Notes under the pieces: model-generated
Told to the model about the DNA's origin: nothing
Database searches by the model: none
What the model saw: the letters and a program-made list of their open reading frames with translations, nothing else
Position numbers and translations under genes: made by a program
Shown here: positions 34,343 to 45,476 of the stretch, in pieces
Layout of the letters: each line of letters starts with the position of its first letter
Numbering within the stretch: the stretch's first letter is position 1
Assembly: GCA_960531495.1 (NCBI GenBank)
Contig: OY482850.1
Coordinates: 1,459,343 to 1,523,342, forward strand
Source of the DNA: Zeus faber
Lineage: Eukaryota > Chordata > Actinopteri > Zeiformes > Zeidae
Direction of reading: 5' to 3'
Length of the DNA stretch: 64,000 bases

Positions 34343-35044
34343 TTCCCCTCAATGTGAAGGTGGCATCAGACCGAAAATAACCAACACAACATTTAGCCAG
34401 CACAAAATTGATGACACAACAAATAAACATCAGCCACTGCCATTTGTGAATGTCATCATATTTGCTGATATGCCAATGGCGGTCAACAAGGCAAATTATG
34501 TCGGATACCGATGTACGGCCTATAAATCTGTGCATCCCTACTAATTAGTGTATATAATGTCAGTGCTGCAAGTTGGCTGCACAAACAACCACAGTACTGA
34601 GCTCTATGGCATCCTTTATGGTTTGTTTTGGTGTCAAAATGTTGCTAAATATATAAATAACTTTAAACTATGTTTTCTTGGAAGCTGCAGCTAGAGAACC
34701 TTGAGTTTCCACCTGTATTGCTCCATAAAACCACGTCGGCTTTGAGAGACTTACCGTTATTTTAGATTTGGAATAGTTTCAGAGTGGCAATTTTTTTCTT
34801 CAAATTTTCCTTGCAATGCACTATACAGAAGATGTTGATTTGTCCATTATAAGCACATCATTAAGCATTGCATCTTGTTTGTTGCCATTGTTAATGTGCA
34901 CAAAGAGACAAAATGAATGGTATCATTGCTATTTGTAAGCTGTATTTTATTTTTGCGCGGCAAAAAAACATTACTGTTGTATATTGTACTGTATGTTATT
35001 CGTTTTTTTATTTTTTCCGCAATATAATAGTAATATCAGTTGTC

Positions 35045-35082
35045 AATCTCTCTCTCTCTCTCCCTCTCTCTCTCTCTCTCTT
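35045..35082. repeat. (CT)n tract at the cox8 acceptor
   Basis: Long CT repeat that also serves as polypyrimidine tract for the acceptor at 35096. Confidence 0.9.
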
Positions 35083-35096
35083 CCTCCCTCCCACAG

Positions 35097-35189
35097 GAAC
35101 AGGCAATAGCCCTGACAGTGATGTTTATCACCATCCTGGGACCCTCTGGTTGGATACTGGCTCACCTGGAGGACTACAAGAAAAAATAA
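35097..35189 (+). CDS. cox8b: Cytochrome c oxidase subunit 8, exon 2
   Basis: Thirty codons plus TAA, phase 0. It encodes EQAIAL, a single transmembrane helix ([18 protein letters not shown]) and the matrix/intermembrane tail EDYKKK. The motif [11 protein letters not shown] is the family signature (PAGW(I/V)LSHLE in mammals). With exon 1 this gives 67 residues, a normal COX8 precursor length. Acceptor: (CT)n then CCCACAG. It is a clean, intact gene embedded in a repeat-rich intron context. Confidence 0.9.
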   Translation, partial: EQAIALTVMFITILGPSGWILAHLEDYKKK

Positions 35190-35373
35190 TAGATGGGAAT
35201 GTGGAAGGGAATAGGGTGACTTCAAATGATTTCACCACAATTGCCAACACCTTCCCTCCAATCTTTCTCTCTGTGTCTGTCTGTGTTTCTTGGGGGAGGG
35301 GGAGGGGCATGGCAGTATACTTTCTGTACTGCGACAATTCACCCAATGTACACCTATCAACCACTTACTGATA

Positions 35374-35379
35374 AATAAA
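35374..35379 (+). terminator. cox8 polyadenylation signal
   Basis: AATAAA 185 bases after the cox8 stop codon; the closest canonical signal downstream, implying a 3' untranslated region of about 0.2 kb. Confidence 0.65.
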
Positions 35380-35399
35380 GGGATTTACTCGAGCAAATT

Positions 35400-36340
35400 A
35401 AACATTGGTCAATGTGTTTTTAAGTGTGGAGTCATAAATTCAGCAAACTTTGTTTATTTATTTGTATTACACAAACATGCTGTCCATACAAAAACAATGA
35501 CAGCTGCAATGATTACTGTATGTCCACAGTTTTTGTGGGCCAATTTAAAATATTACAAGATATTTTGTCCATATTTTGTCAACACTATAAATGTAAAGAC
35601 TGTTGGAAGTCCTATAGGCTGGCATATGGACAATATCTCATTCGGTGAGTGCTTTTTAAATAAATCACAGAAGCCATGAAAATCCAAATGTGTAAATGAG
35701 TGTTACAGACTGAAGTATGCCATCTTTGCAATATGCACTTTGCTTCTTCATTGGGTCATCTGCGGGGCAAGTGGCTGATCTGGGCAATTAAATTGGCCAG
35801 ACACAACACTGACGAGGCTACAAGTCTTTCCAACTGTATTTTTATACAGACACACACTCGCCCGAGTTGTTCTAGCTCTCTTTTTACCCATCTTTTCTCT
35901 ATGTAGGGAGAGTAGAAGAATGTATGATACCTGAAGTCTGCTTGAGAGTTCTTTTTTTTGGATGGCATTAATAAAAGCATTTGGCACAATTTGGAAATAA
36001 GCCAAAATAATGCAACACAATAAGTTTTGGTAATGACTACTTCATAACGGGTTTATGCAACAAGACATGTAAAAACGGCAAACCTGACCTAGCTAGTTAG
36101 GTGAGGTGTTGGCACAAGCTTTTCAGACAAAATGACAACAGGTGCTCTGGAATGTAGACATTTATCAAAAGAAAAACATTAAATTTCAGCATCAAATTAA
36201 CTCCCATGCAAGGATTTTTCAGTGAAAAAGACCTGATCAATGTTGCTGCATCTTATTAGAATATGAATTAACAGGCCAAAGAAAGGCCTTGGCAGAACAA
36301 GTAAAAACACACAAAACCTGAGCCGCCTTTTCTTGCTCTT
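35400..36340. other. Intergenic sequence, no gene seen
   Basis: No conserved coding or element signature was recognised between the cox8 end and the palindrome-rich repeat next to ERV D. Confidence 0.45.
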
Positions 36341-36344
36341 AGTT

Positions 36345-36530
36345 GTAACATTTTTTGTTTAACCAATCACAATGTAATTTTTACCGATAATGAGAAATTA
36401 CTAGACAAACAGCTTGTTGATAGTTTAATTTAAAATTTAATTTAGACATTGGGAAAGGCACTAGTCACCAATGAATAAGTACTCAATTAATAGTGACTAA
36501 TACAATTGGAATAGATCCTGTACTAGTAAC
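36345..36530. repeat. Palindrome-rich repeat, copy 2 (ERV D target)
   Basis: Shares GGCACTAGTCAC, TGAATAA, AGTACTCAATTAAT and AACTGTT-type motifs with 29036-29370, plus an inverted stretch (AAACTATCAAC on the opposite strand). ERV D is inserted at its right end, TAGTAAC|TGTTGG, so the other half should lie beyond the 5' end of ERV D outside the window. Confidence 0.6.
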
Positions 36531-36830
36531 TGTTGGAAAAAATCACCCTGGAGAAGAGGTCCTTAGTTCAACATCCTTTATTATATAAAATATCTGAGCT
36601 TGTCTCTGGAGAGTAAAAGACTGAAGAATACAAAGGATACATAGTGGTTTTATTATCTCTGTCTGTGGCGTGTTTTTCTACTTAAGCAGAGTGTTCCACA
36701 TCACTGTTTGGCAGTTTAATATTGTGGTTTACCAAGTTGGCTATCTCTAGGGAGTAGTATCTGGGAAGCGATACTGACCTTCTTTAGCACACACCAATAA
36801 TAAGTTGGGGATCAGTAAATTTCCACTACA
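36531..36830 (-). repeat. 3' LTR of ERV D
   Basis: On the minus strand it begins TGTAGTGGAAATTTACTG, right after the polypurine tract CCCCAAAAGGGCGGAATTA, and ends TTCCAACA: TG...CA, 300 bp. AATAAA signals lie near its end (TAATAAAGG). Its start resembles the ERV F LTR. Confidence 0.8.
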
Positions 36831-37104
36831 TAATTCCGCCCTTTTGGGGCTACCAAGCCCCAAACATGAATTTGCAATTGAGTACATATCTCCTGAAGTG
36901 AGTCTTCAGGGGCTGCTTTGCTTACATTCGTTGTATTTTATGCAAAAACATTATTAATCGTGGTTATTTTTGATTATCAGAAAAAACTGTCTATGCTCAA
37001 TACTTTTATGATGGATCAAAAGGACGAAACCAAAACAGAAAAAGATTACCAAATATAAACCTTACTTATAGCAGGTGTGTTTTTACAATTTCTAGAATAT
37101 GGTG

Positions 37105-37108
37105 AGTA
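37105..37108. repeat. ERV A target-site duplication, left
   Basis: AGTA; repeated at 59151-59154 on the other side of the provirus. Confidence 0.85.
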
Positions 37109-37573
37109 TGTAGATTCTTTGTTGTCGATGATGTGTTGATGAAGAAGGAATCTCCGCTGACGCTGACTTGATTATAATAATATGTTTATAACAAGGAAGA
37201 ACAGCATCAAACCAGACTTGCCATGGATGTCTGGGAGAGTACAGGAGCCAAATATATTCTCTCCAAAATTGAACAAGAGACTGTCCTTTTATACTTGTAT
37301 AGAGATAACATCTGACATCTGTTTCCATTACATAGGTCACAGTTCAGCACCTGTCTGACATAAATCTAAACATTTCCCATTTTCTTCTCCAAGGGCCCCT
37401 TCTTCTTCCCTTCTCACAGGGATCCCTTAATAGACACTCTAGTTTTGACATTCCCCGTGTAACAATGGAAGCACCATATCAGTACTAACATATGTTAGTA
37501 CTTACACTTATACAATGGGCTCTGTCTTGGGAACCCAGTGCCCTCTTCAACCCCAAACATTCCAGACACTTCA
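37109..37573 (-). repeat. 3' LTR of ERV A
   Basis: 465 bp, TGAAGTGTCTGG...CTACA on the minus strand. A TATA box (TATAAAAGG) lies at 37293-37285. The polyadenylation signal position reads TATAAA here (37190-37185) where the 5' LTR and the A' LTR have AATAAA, a mutation of the signal that would act in the 3' LTR. Confidence 0.92.
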
Positions 37574-38720
37574 TATATCCCCCCTTCAAGACTACACAAA
37601 GTCTCGAAAGAGAGAAGAGTGATGAACTTATGATATTAATTGGCTTAATAGAAATCACATAATAACAAACAAAATGATAATAATGTACCCTTCTGACCAT
37701 GCTTAGTCGTAGCATTACAGTAAATTTGTGGAGTGTGAGAGTGAAAAACCCATCTGGAAGCTTCCTTTCTTAGTACATCCATCAAACAAACTAGACGGGA
37801 AAACTCTCTCACGGTCCCTCTGCTCCAGGCAACCACCTATGGTACTCCAAATCAATTAACAGAAAAAGAAGAAGGGTTAAGAAAACTGTATAGGATGTTA
37901 CATATAAATGCATACATTTAGAACCTCAGAAATAAATCCAAAAATTTTGTCCAAAGTCAGGCTGGTTGACCCATCGGACCTTCCAGTGGACCTTTCCCTG
38001 CCTAACACCAATGTCCCTCAAGACCGCAAAAAAAGAAAACACCTGAGGTCCCAATGTATTCACTTCACCCTATTACAGAAAACTCCAAAGAAAACAATAC
38101 TAAATCAAAGTAATATGTCTTGCTTAAAATATCTAGTGTATAGTACAGGATATTCATCAATAATTCAAGATTCAAGATTCAAGATTTTTTATTATTTGTC
38201 ACATACATATACATACTTCCATACATATATGCAGTGAAATGTAATAAAGGTATGACGTTGTCGGCAGGATAATAATACAGGTTACATTGTAATAAACAAA
38301 CTCCGATATTATAAAAACATGCAGGACACATACATACGTATGTATTGAACTGTTGCTTTTTAACACCATCAACTTTTAATGATATTTCACTCGACACCCC
38401 TGATCATGACGTCCTCATTCAGGGTCCGCCGTCCATTTTCATCCTCCATTCTTGAATGTCCATGTTTGAGTGTTCACAGTCCATTAGACTGTTAGGATCT
38501 CCGGACACAGCCACCCTCAGACTGGTCCTGAAAGAAAAAATCACCAGCCAGTATCTTGCACAAACATCAAATACAGTAGAATAATTTCACTTTTGCATTA
38601 TACTTTAACATTATTCCAATATATGATTAACATTTTCCTTTTCCCCCTTTTGTCCATACATTTTCCCAGTCAAAAATAGTATTGAGTCTATGACAGAATC
38701 AGATATTCAGAATGGATATT
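37574..38720 (-). other. ERV A 3' untranslated region and polypurine tract
   Basis: About 1.1 kb between the env stop and the 3' LTR, unusually long for a simple retrovirus. The polypurine tract GAAGGGGGGATATA directly precedes the LTR. No intact ORF. A short stretch near 37950-38020 translates alike here and in ERV A' (RQGKVHWKVRW), which could be a relic of an accessory reading frame. Confidence 0.7.
38156..38272 (-). mobile_element. Short LINE 3'-tail insertion
   Basis: Absent at the same point in ERV A' (near 3440). On the minus strand it ends in a TTGAATC tandem tail after AATAAAAAATC, the microsatellite-type tail of L2/CR1-like LINEs, and is flanked by ATAAT-type direct repeats. A related fragment is at 60983-61030. 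Confidence 0.7.
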
Positions 38721-41700
38721 TCTCTACTAGTGTTAGCTCCTCCTTCATCACTATTTCCTCCTCATCTTCACTGAAGTCATTACCGCCCAAAAGTGGCATC
38801 TGAAATTTTCTCCCGGCATTACAACTCCTACCCATCTCAATATTATGGCCTTACACCGTACAAAAACAGAACATCACACACAGTGATAGAAGAGCAGCCT
38901 CAAGAATCTGGACTATAATAGCTCCTAGTGGTCCTAATTTATCTTGCGACTACACATAAGCTGACCACCCAGCTCTTTCTGATGGCCCAAACAACATCCC
39001 TTATAAGTTTCAACGCATCTAGTCATGTTTTCTGTGACATCAGGGATCAACGTATAACAGGCATCTCCCATTAGATTTAAAGCCACACAGAGGCCACCTT
39101 GTTAGGCCAAAATATAATCAAGAGCCATGTTGTGTTTAGCAAAGTCAATCGATGGCTCCTCTGGGTGTTTGACAAATATTCAAAACCTCTTATGGTCTCA
39201 TTTGCAAAACGTTGTAGGGTATATGTGATATTATCAATATGATCAGCTAAACATGTGACCCTATACCATGGAAACAATCCTACAGCCCATTTTCCTCCTA
39301 AAGATATCCTCCAATGATAAGACTCCAAATTGTGAAACTGTCCCAAGTCTCTTTTCTTCCTACTTTCGGAAGCCTTTGTAGAGTTACCCTCATTTGGCTC
39401 TTGTCCTTTCCGGAAAACAAAAACATCATAAGGAAGGTTTGACTGTGCCATATAGCAAAATCCAATCCACCCATATGGCAGAAATAAGTATGCTTTATCA
39501 CCACATACCCACCAAATATCCTTAAATGTTCCTATAGTCATATTACCCGGTAAAGTTTGATTCTTTACGTTTAAAGTTTTACTCTGTCGACGATGTGGTG
39601 CATGAAAATTCACTGTATGTGAGTCATCAACCGTCCTTTGTACACTTTGTCCAAATTGCATCATGTAGCTTTCACATTCTGATATTCCCATAAACAGACC
39701 ATCTCCACCATGAGTATCATTTGAACAAAAACAAGCTCTACCTTTCGCAGGTGTCACTTCCATAGCATCAGGTATTGCTGTTCTATTATCTTCATACTTA
39801 TCAAGAAGATTTAAATATGATAATTATTTCAACCAGGAACACCTACATCCAGGTCTAAATAGATGGACCGACAGAGCCATCCATTTTTCATTCGCTGCTT
39901 GTTGTTTGAATCGCAGCCATGATAACACATTACTTTGACATTCAGGCGTCAAAGGTTCCGGTACCGTCTCTAGAATTGAAGGCCATGTGCCCGGAGCTGG
40001 AACTCTCACCACACACGGACAATTTGAATTAGTAGTCATGCTAACGTGTGAGTGAGTTAGTTGAGTGAGTTATCTGTTGGAACCACAGATTTCTCTTTGC
40101 CCAGGGGTCTGCTGTTTACGGCACGGAGAAATCAAACCCATATGCTTTCCACTGAGTTTCTCGCTTCTGTAAAGCATGAAGATGTTCAGTCATGTCTTTT
40201 GATGTCCACTCAGCATCAAAAAAAATCATTGACCACATTCGACACAGTCGCCTGAACTATTTTACCTGAATTCCAATCAATCTCCTCAGCAATTGGCTCT
40301 CTCATTACAGAGCTCTTCTTGCTATTGTTCAAATTAATTTCCAACTTCACCATAGTCTTCTGAGTTATATTTACCAACTTCTTGAATGATGGCGATATAG
40401 TGATAGGTGTCAACGTCTTATCTACAGACTTTGTAGACACCGAAAAAGTCGTCATTGTTTTAATGGTAGTGGATGTCATCCTCACTACCTCACTTGTATA
40501 ATTACGAGGAGTTACAGAAGTAGAAGTCATCATCATCGTTGTTGTAACATCCTTTTCTGCCAATGTTGTAGCTAGAGTAGTAACTGACGATGATAAGTTA
40601 ATACTTCTAGTTATTCCCAGAGCTAAGGTAATAGATGTCATCGGTCGAACAGTCACCCTTGGTGTGACTAGTTGGTTTTGAATTTCTTGAGCAATCGTAC
40701 TTATTTCTTTAGTAACCAGACCTTTTTTCTACAGGCATTATCTTATGAGTTCTGTATTCCGCTTTCCAATAATTTTGCCTTGGGATATATTTAAACTTTG
40801 GATCCAAATGTGTGCATGTATATTCTCCTTGATCTTCCCATTGGACGTTATTTACAACAAGCGAACAGTCATCTTAAACTTTAACCCATCTCCTGTCATT
40901 ATACAACATATACTTTTGTTGATGGTGAGGCACGCTGCTAACATCAGGTCCTGTTAGCACTATGTCTTCACCACGCGGATTTTTTCATTTAGGGGAAATA
41001 TTTCCACCAGTATTCCATTTACTACACTTACATGGAAGGTGAGCTGCATTTCCTAATTTAGTTCTAATCACAGTATTTACAGAAATTGGAGTTGTAGAAA
41101 TCATCTGAGGTGCAGCAGTAGTTAACCGCAACACCTCTGCAACATTAGTGACTTTCAGATCTAAAGAGGTGGACGTCTGCTTTGTTTTTTCAGCTGCTGG
41201 GAAAGTTGATACTTCAGTTGTCAATTTTCCTACTTCTTTTACAACCGCGGGTTCTACAATTTTACTTTCATTTAGTACCACAAGAGTCACGATTTTGTAT
41301 CGGTAGTCTAGCCTTGTTTGCACTCCATTTTCTCTCACATTCACTAATTTTGGATCCTAATAAGAACACTTGTAGTCTCCTTGATCTTCAATCTGGGATC
41401 TACGTAGATAAAGATTACAGTCCTCCTAAATCTTCAGCCTTCTACAATCATTTAGCAGCACATACTTGTCTACTGATGATGTTCCTGAAGTCAATTACCT
41501 TACCATGGTTATCTTCCCACTGGACTCGGAATTCCCATTTTTCATCATTTTCTTTTGTACACTGACATGGCAGCTGAACTGACTTTCCCAAAGTCCCTTC
41601 AACCCTAGTCCTCGTATCGCTTTGGTCTAACCCTTTTTCGGGTTGGCCTTGGACTCCTTGGTCCAACTGGATCTGTGTATTATCCTTTAGAGGTATCACA

Positions 41701-42020
41701 GCCCTCTAGAGTCTCTGATGACTCATACTTTCTGGAGTTAGACTCTGTTGTTTCTGGGACATGTTGTAAATCAATGTCACCAAAGTGTCTTTCTTGCTCA
41801 GGGACTGACAATTCATCCCTGGGATCATCAAATCTGAGCTCAACATCATCATGCACACCCACATCATTGTCAATCCCTTCTTCAGGGTCTTGACATGGGT
41901 GGTCCTCATGAACCTCTGCTGTGTCTGCAGCTTTCTGTTGGCTCGCTTGAGCTTTAAACATCTCTGCTCTGTGATCATGGCGCCTCTTCTTTTGGCGCTC
42001 TAACACAATGTGATAAATGG
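38718..42020 (-). pseudogene. env relic of ERV A with two Ig-like domains
   Basis: Broken frames in order on the minus strand. An acidic stretch comes first (about 42020-41690), possibly integrase tail or Env leader. Two Ig V-like domains follow: one has SVQLPCQC near 41590 and EDQGDYKC near 41385; the second has AHLPCKC near 41030 and EDQGEYTC near 40830. A Thr/Ser-rich mucin-like part spans 40650-40220. The surface/transmembrane part (39763-39077) has WWVCG, a furin-type RKKRD site and, after a frameshift, a C-x7-CY motif near 39070. The last codons encode an acidic tail ending at about 38718. Env mediates attachment and fusion; many stops make this copy non-functional. Confidence 0.75.
39077..39763 (-). 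pseudogene. Env surface-transmembrane junction of ERV A
   Basis: The longest surviving env frame, 228 codons. It contains the conserved WWVCG...LPYGW block of the surface subunit C-terminus, the cleavage site RKKRD at about residue 135, several N-x-S/T sites, and the heptad-rich start of the transmembrane subunit (HIDNITYTLQRFANET). A frameshift near 39100 ends it before the cysteine motif. Matches the Env type seen in many fish ERVs. Confidence 0.85.
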
Positions 42021-44740
42021 TACCATGTAGCCCCCAGAAGCGCACAGAACTCCCTCCAGAAGACAGAGGCGAACTGGGGACCCCGGTCGGATACACCATC
42101 TACCGGGATGCCATGGAGGCGGATGACATGGTACAATGATAGCTTGGCTGTGCCCTTGGCTGACGGGAGCTTCGGTAGAGGCACGAAGTGAGCCATCTTG
42201 CTAAACCGGTGCACCACGGTCAGGTTGGTAGTGTTGCCGCTAGACTGTGGCAGACCGGTAACGAAGTCCACAGAGATGTGAGACCAGGGGCGATGAGGAA
42301 CCGGCAGTGGGTGTAGCAGACCAGCAGGAGCAAGAAGAGAGGGTTTGTGCTGGTTACAGGTGGGGCAGGCATTGACGAACCCTCGGACGTCCTCACCCAG
42401 GGAGGGCCACCAGAAGCGACGCTGGACGACCTCCTTCGTCCGCTGGATCCCCGGGTGGCAGGTGAGTCGGTAGTTGTGGGCCCACTGGAGAACCTCGGAC
42501 CGGAGGTCAGGCAGGACAAACAGACGGTCGGGCGGACATGCGCTGGGTCCACGTTGGTCTTGGGCGGCGGCTCTGACCTTCTCTTCCACCTCCCAGGTGA
42601 GTGTGGCAACTAGACGGGAGGACGGTAAAATGGTGTCAGGGTCAGCAGCGTCTTCTTCCTCCTCCTGGAACTGCCGGGACAGGGCGTCAGGTTTGATATT
42701 GCCTGACCCTGGCCGATAGGAGAGGGAGAAATTGAACCTTGTTAGGAAGAGGTGACGGGAGTTCGGTCTCCTGGGGGACTGGATATACTCCAGGTTCTTG
42801 TGGTCAGTCCACACCAGGAACGGCAGCTGGGTTCCCTCTAGCCAGTGTCGCCACTCCTCCAGGGCCAATTTGACGGTGAGAAGCTCCCTATTCCCGATGT
42901 CGTAGTTCCTCTCGGCCGGGGTTAAACGCCTGGAGAAGAAGGCGCAGGGATGAAGCTTCTGGTCGGAGGCGGTTCTCTGGGACAGAACAGCTCCGACTCC
43001 CACGTCGGAGGCATCCACTTCAACCACGAACTGCCGTTCGGGGTCAGGCAATACCAGAATGGGGGCTGAAGTGAACTGTGCCTTCAGGGCCAGGAAGGCG
43101 TCGTTGGCGGTGGCAGACCACCGAAACAGCACCTTGGAGGAAGTTAGGGCTGTGAGGGGGGCAGGCACCGTGCTGTAACCTCGGATGAACCTCCGATAGA
43201 AGTTGGCAAAACCGAGGAAGCGCTGGAGTTGTTTGCGGGTGTCCGGGGCGGGCCAGGTGGTGACGGCGAAGACCTTGGTGAAGTCCATCTGGATGGTCCC
43301 CCTCCCTACGACGTACCCCAGGAAGGAGACGGACGGGACGTGAAACTCACACTTCTCCGCCTTCACAAAGAGTGAGTTCTCCAGGAGGCGCTGCAGGACC
43401 GTCTGGACGTGGTGGACGTGCTCAGCTTGGGATCGGGAGAAGATCAGGATGTCGCCGAGGTACACCAAGACGAATCTGTTGAGCATGTCCCTGAGCACGT
43501 CATTGACCAGGGCCTGGAAGACGCGGGGGCGTTGGTGAGACCAAAGGGCATCACCAGATATTCGTAGTGACCGGAGGGAGTGTTGAACGCCGTCTTCCAT
43601 TCGTCCCCCTCTCGAACCCGGACCAGATGGTAGGCGTTGCGTAGGTCGAGCTTGGTGAACACCGTGGCCCCCTCCAGGAGTTCGAAGGCTGATGAGATGA
43701 GGGGCAGGGGATAGCAGTTCTGGACTGCAATGTCGTTGAGACCCCGATAGTCAATACAGGGGCGAAGAGACTTGTCCTTCTTCTCCATGAAGAAGAAGCC
43801 CGCCCCCGCCGGGGATGATGCCCGCCGCCAGGGCGTTGTTAATATAGGTGTCCATGGCCTCTCTCTCCGGGGCGGACAGGGAGTACAGGCGGCCTCTGGG
43901 GAGGGTGAAGCGGGGCTGGAGGTCGATGGTAATATCGTATTGCCTGTGCGGGGGAAGGGATGTCGCCTTGGCCTTGCTGAAGACCTCCCTGAAGTCGAGG
44001 TACTCGGCGGTGACCCCCAACATGTCAGGTGCGGAGCTGGAGCTGTTGGGTGGCTGAGGTGCGGCAGCTTGCTTCAGGCAGACCTGATGGCATGCAGGAC
44101 TCCATCCCAGAATAGCCCCTGTGGTCCAGTCGAGGTGTGGGTTGTGACGCCTGAGCCAGGGGAACCCCAGGAGGAGAGGGTGACGAGGTGAGTGCAGGAT
44201 GCAGAACTGTATCGTCTCGTGGTGGTTGCCGGACAGGAGCATGTGGATGGGCACTCTCTGATGGGTGACTGTCCCCAGGAGGCGGCCATCAACGTCAGTG
44301 GCAGGTACCGGAGAAGGCAGGAGAACCCGACCAACACCCAGCTGCTGTGCTAGGTTATCGTCGATGATGTTAACATCGGAACCAGAGTCAATAAGTATGA
44401 CGAGGGAATGTGAGCCTTGGGGCAGGAGCAGCAGAGCCTGGCAGAGGGGGCGTAAGTTGGAGGGGGATTTGGAGGTGTGGCTCACCAGGACCTCTTCCCT
44501 CACTGGCGAGCCCGGCCCTTTTACCGGACACCCGGAAATGTAGTGTCCAGCTAGACCGCAGTATAGGCAAAGGTTCGCCACCCGGCGTCTCTCCTTCTGC
44601 TCTGGGGTGAGGCTGGACTGGCCAACCCGCATGGGAGAGGCCTCACTCGTGGGTAGACGGGCCGGAAGAGCTGACGGGCCGGAAGAGCTCTCTCTCTCTC
44701 TTGCCTCTGACACCTCTCTCGCTGGCGGGCCTGGATGCAT
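42021..44740 (-). pseudogene. Gypsy G gag end, protease, RT, RNase H, integrase (broken)
   Basis: From 44740: nucleocapsid CCHC (CLYCGLAGHYISGC), protease with LIDSGSDVNIID, and the RT lead-in (YDITIDL), then a frameshift near 43800. RT core at 43788-43530 includes [10 protein letters not shown] with the first catalytic Asp. A second frameshift near 43530 leads to the long frame 43510-42021, where the RT box reads YLGD, so the second catalytic Asp is Gly. RNase H ([16 protein letters not shown], then WTDHKNL) and the integrase zinc finger and core follow (HVSVDF-type [17 protein letters not shown]); a conserved Asp in the DRFSK block is His. Family: Ty3/Gypsy Pol, fish sushi-like. Confidence 0.9.
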
Positions 44741-45471
44741 CGGTCGATACGGGAAGCAAGCTCAATGATGCCATCGAGAGAGGTGGGCAGGTCGTGGGAA
44801 ACTAGCTCATCCTTTATGTACTCTGCTAATCCCATCAGGAACGCATCAATCTGGGCTGCCGGGTTCCACTCGCTCAGTCGAGCCTGGGTGCGGAGGTCAA
44901 TCGCGTAATCGACCACGGAGCGGGACCCTTGACTGAGACCCAGGAGACCACCAGCAGCATCGGGACCTCGTGATGTCCCCCTGAACACCTTGCGGAGCTC
45001 GGCGGCGAAGGCATGGAAGGAGGAGCAGGCTGGTGTGCGTGGTTCCCACTTGACCGTTCCCCATAGCCGAGCGGGGCCCGTCAGGTGATTTACGATGAAC
45101 GCCACCCTGGCTTCCTCAGAGGCGAAGGTGTGGGGCTGCAGAGCGAAGAGGATGGAACAGTTCGTAATGAACGGACTACAGCCGTCTGCGTCTCCGGCGT
45201 AGCGTTCTGGAACCCCCAACCGGGGCTCCAGGGAGTACCCAGGCTGGGCCGGTGCAGGTGGGTCCGGGGATGCAGGCGGCGGGATGAACTGACAAAGAGC
45301 GATGGCGAGCTGCTGGACCTGGGCAGCTAGCGTGGCGAGCCCTTGCTCCTGGCTAGCCGCTGCTAGCTGAACGTCCGCTGAGGTGGAGGCTCGGACAGCC
45401 TCCTGGTGTTGGAGCTGTGACTCCACCCTTCCCAGGCATGCCAGCAACTCGAGGTTGTGTGCTGGGTCCAT
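44551..45471 (-). pseudogene. gag of Gypsy G
   Basis: Start ATG at 45471 (MDPAHNLELLA), 18 bases after the LTR edge. It has a short coiled-coil-like start, a Pro-rich linker (FIPPPASPDPPAPAQPG), and the conserved capsid retrotransposon-gag core (PERYAGD, FITNC, EEARVAFIVNHLTGPAR, FRG, DYAIDLRTQA). The frame runs to 44551, but after about 44740 the authentic coding moves to the frame that carries the zinc knuckle, so a frameshift lies there. Gag would form the retrotransposon particle. Confidence 0.85.
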
Positions 45472-45476
45472 TGTTG

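Larger units (their letters stand above)
33046..34540. mobile_element. Non-autonomous hAT element, 1.5 kb
   Basis: Terminal inverted repeats TAGGGATGCAC at both ends and an exact 8-bp target duplication CTAATTAG at 33038-33045 and 34541-34548, the hallmark of hAT transposons. Near each end are sequences like CCGATGCCGAGG and CGGATACCGATG, typical of a hAT family common in fish. No transposase ORF remains. It contains a smaller hAT element (33627-33903) and a SINE (34154-34342), so it is older than both. Confidence 0.93.
31204..35096 (+). other. Intron of cox8
   Basis: GT-AG intron of 3.9 kb, starting GTAAGT and ending in a long (CT)n polypyrimidine tract and CCCACAG. It contains several microsatellites, two short hairpins, a 1.5-kb hAT element with a smaller hAT element inside, and a tRNA-derived SINE. 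Confidence 0.88.

Noticed and set aside
37908-38237. 109-codon plus-strand ORF
   Set aside because: Antisense to the ERV A 3' untranslated region and crossing the LINE-tail insertion.
42220-44610. Plus-strand ORFs at 42347-44610
   Set aside because: Antisense shadows of the minus-strand Gypsy pol frames.
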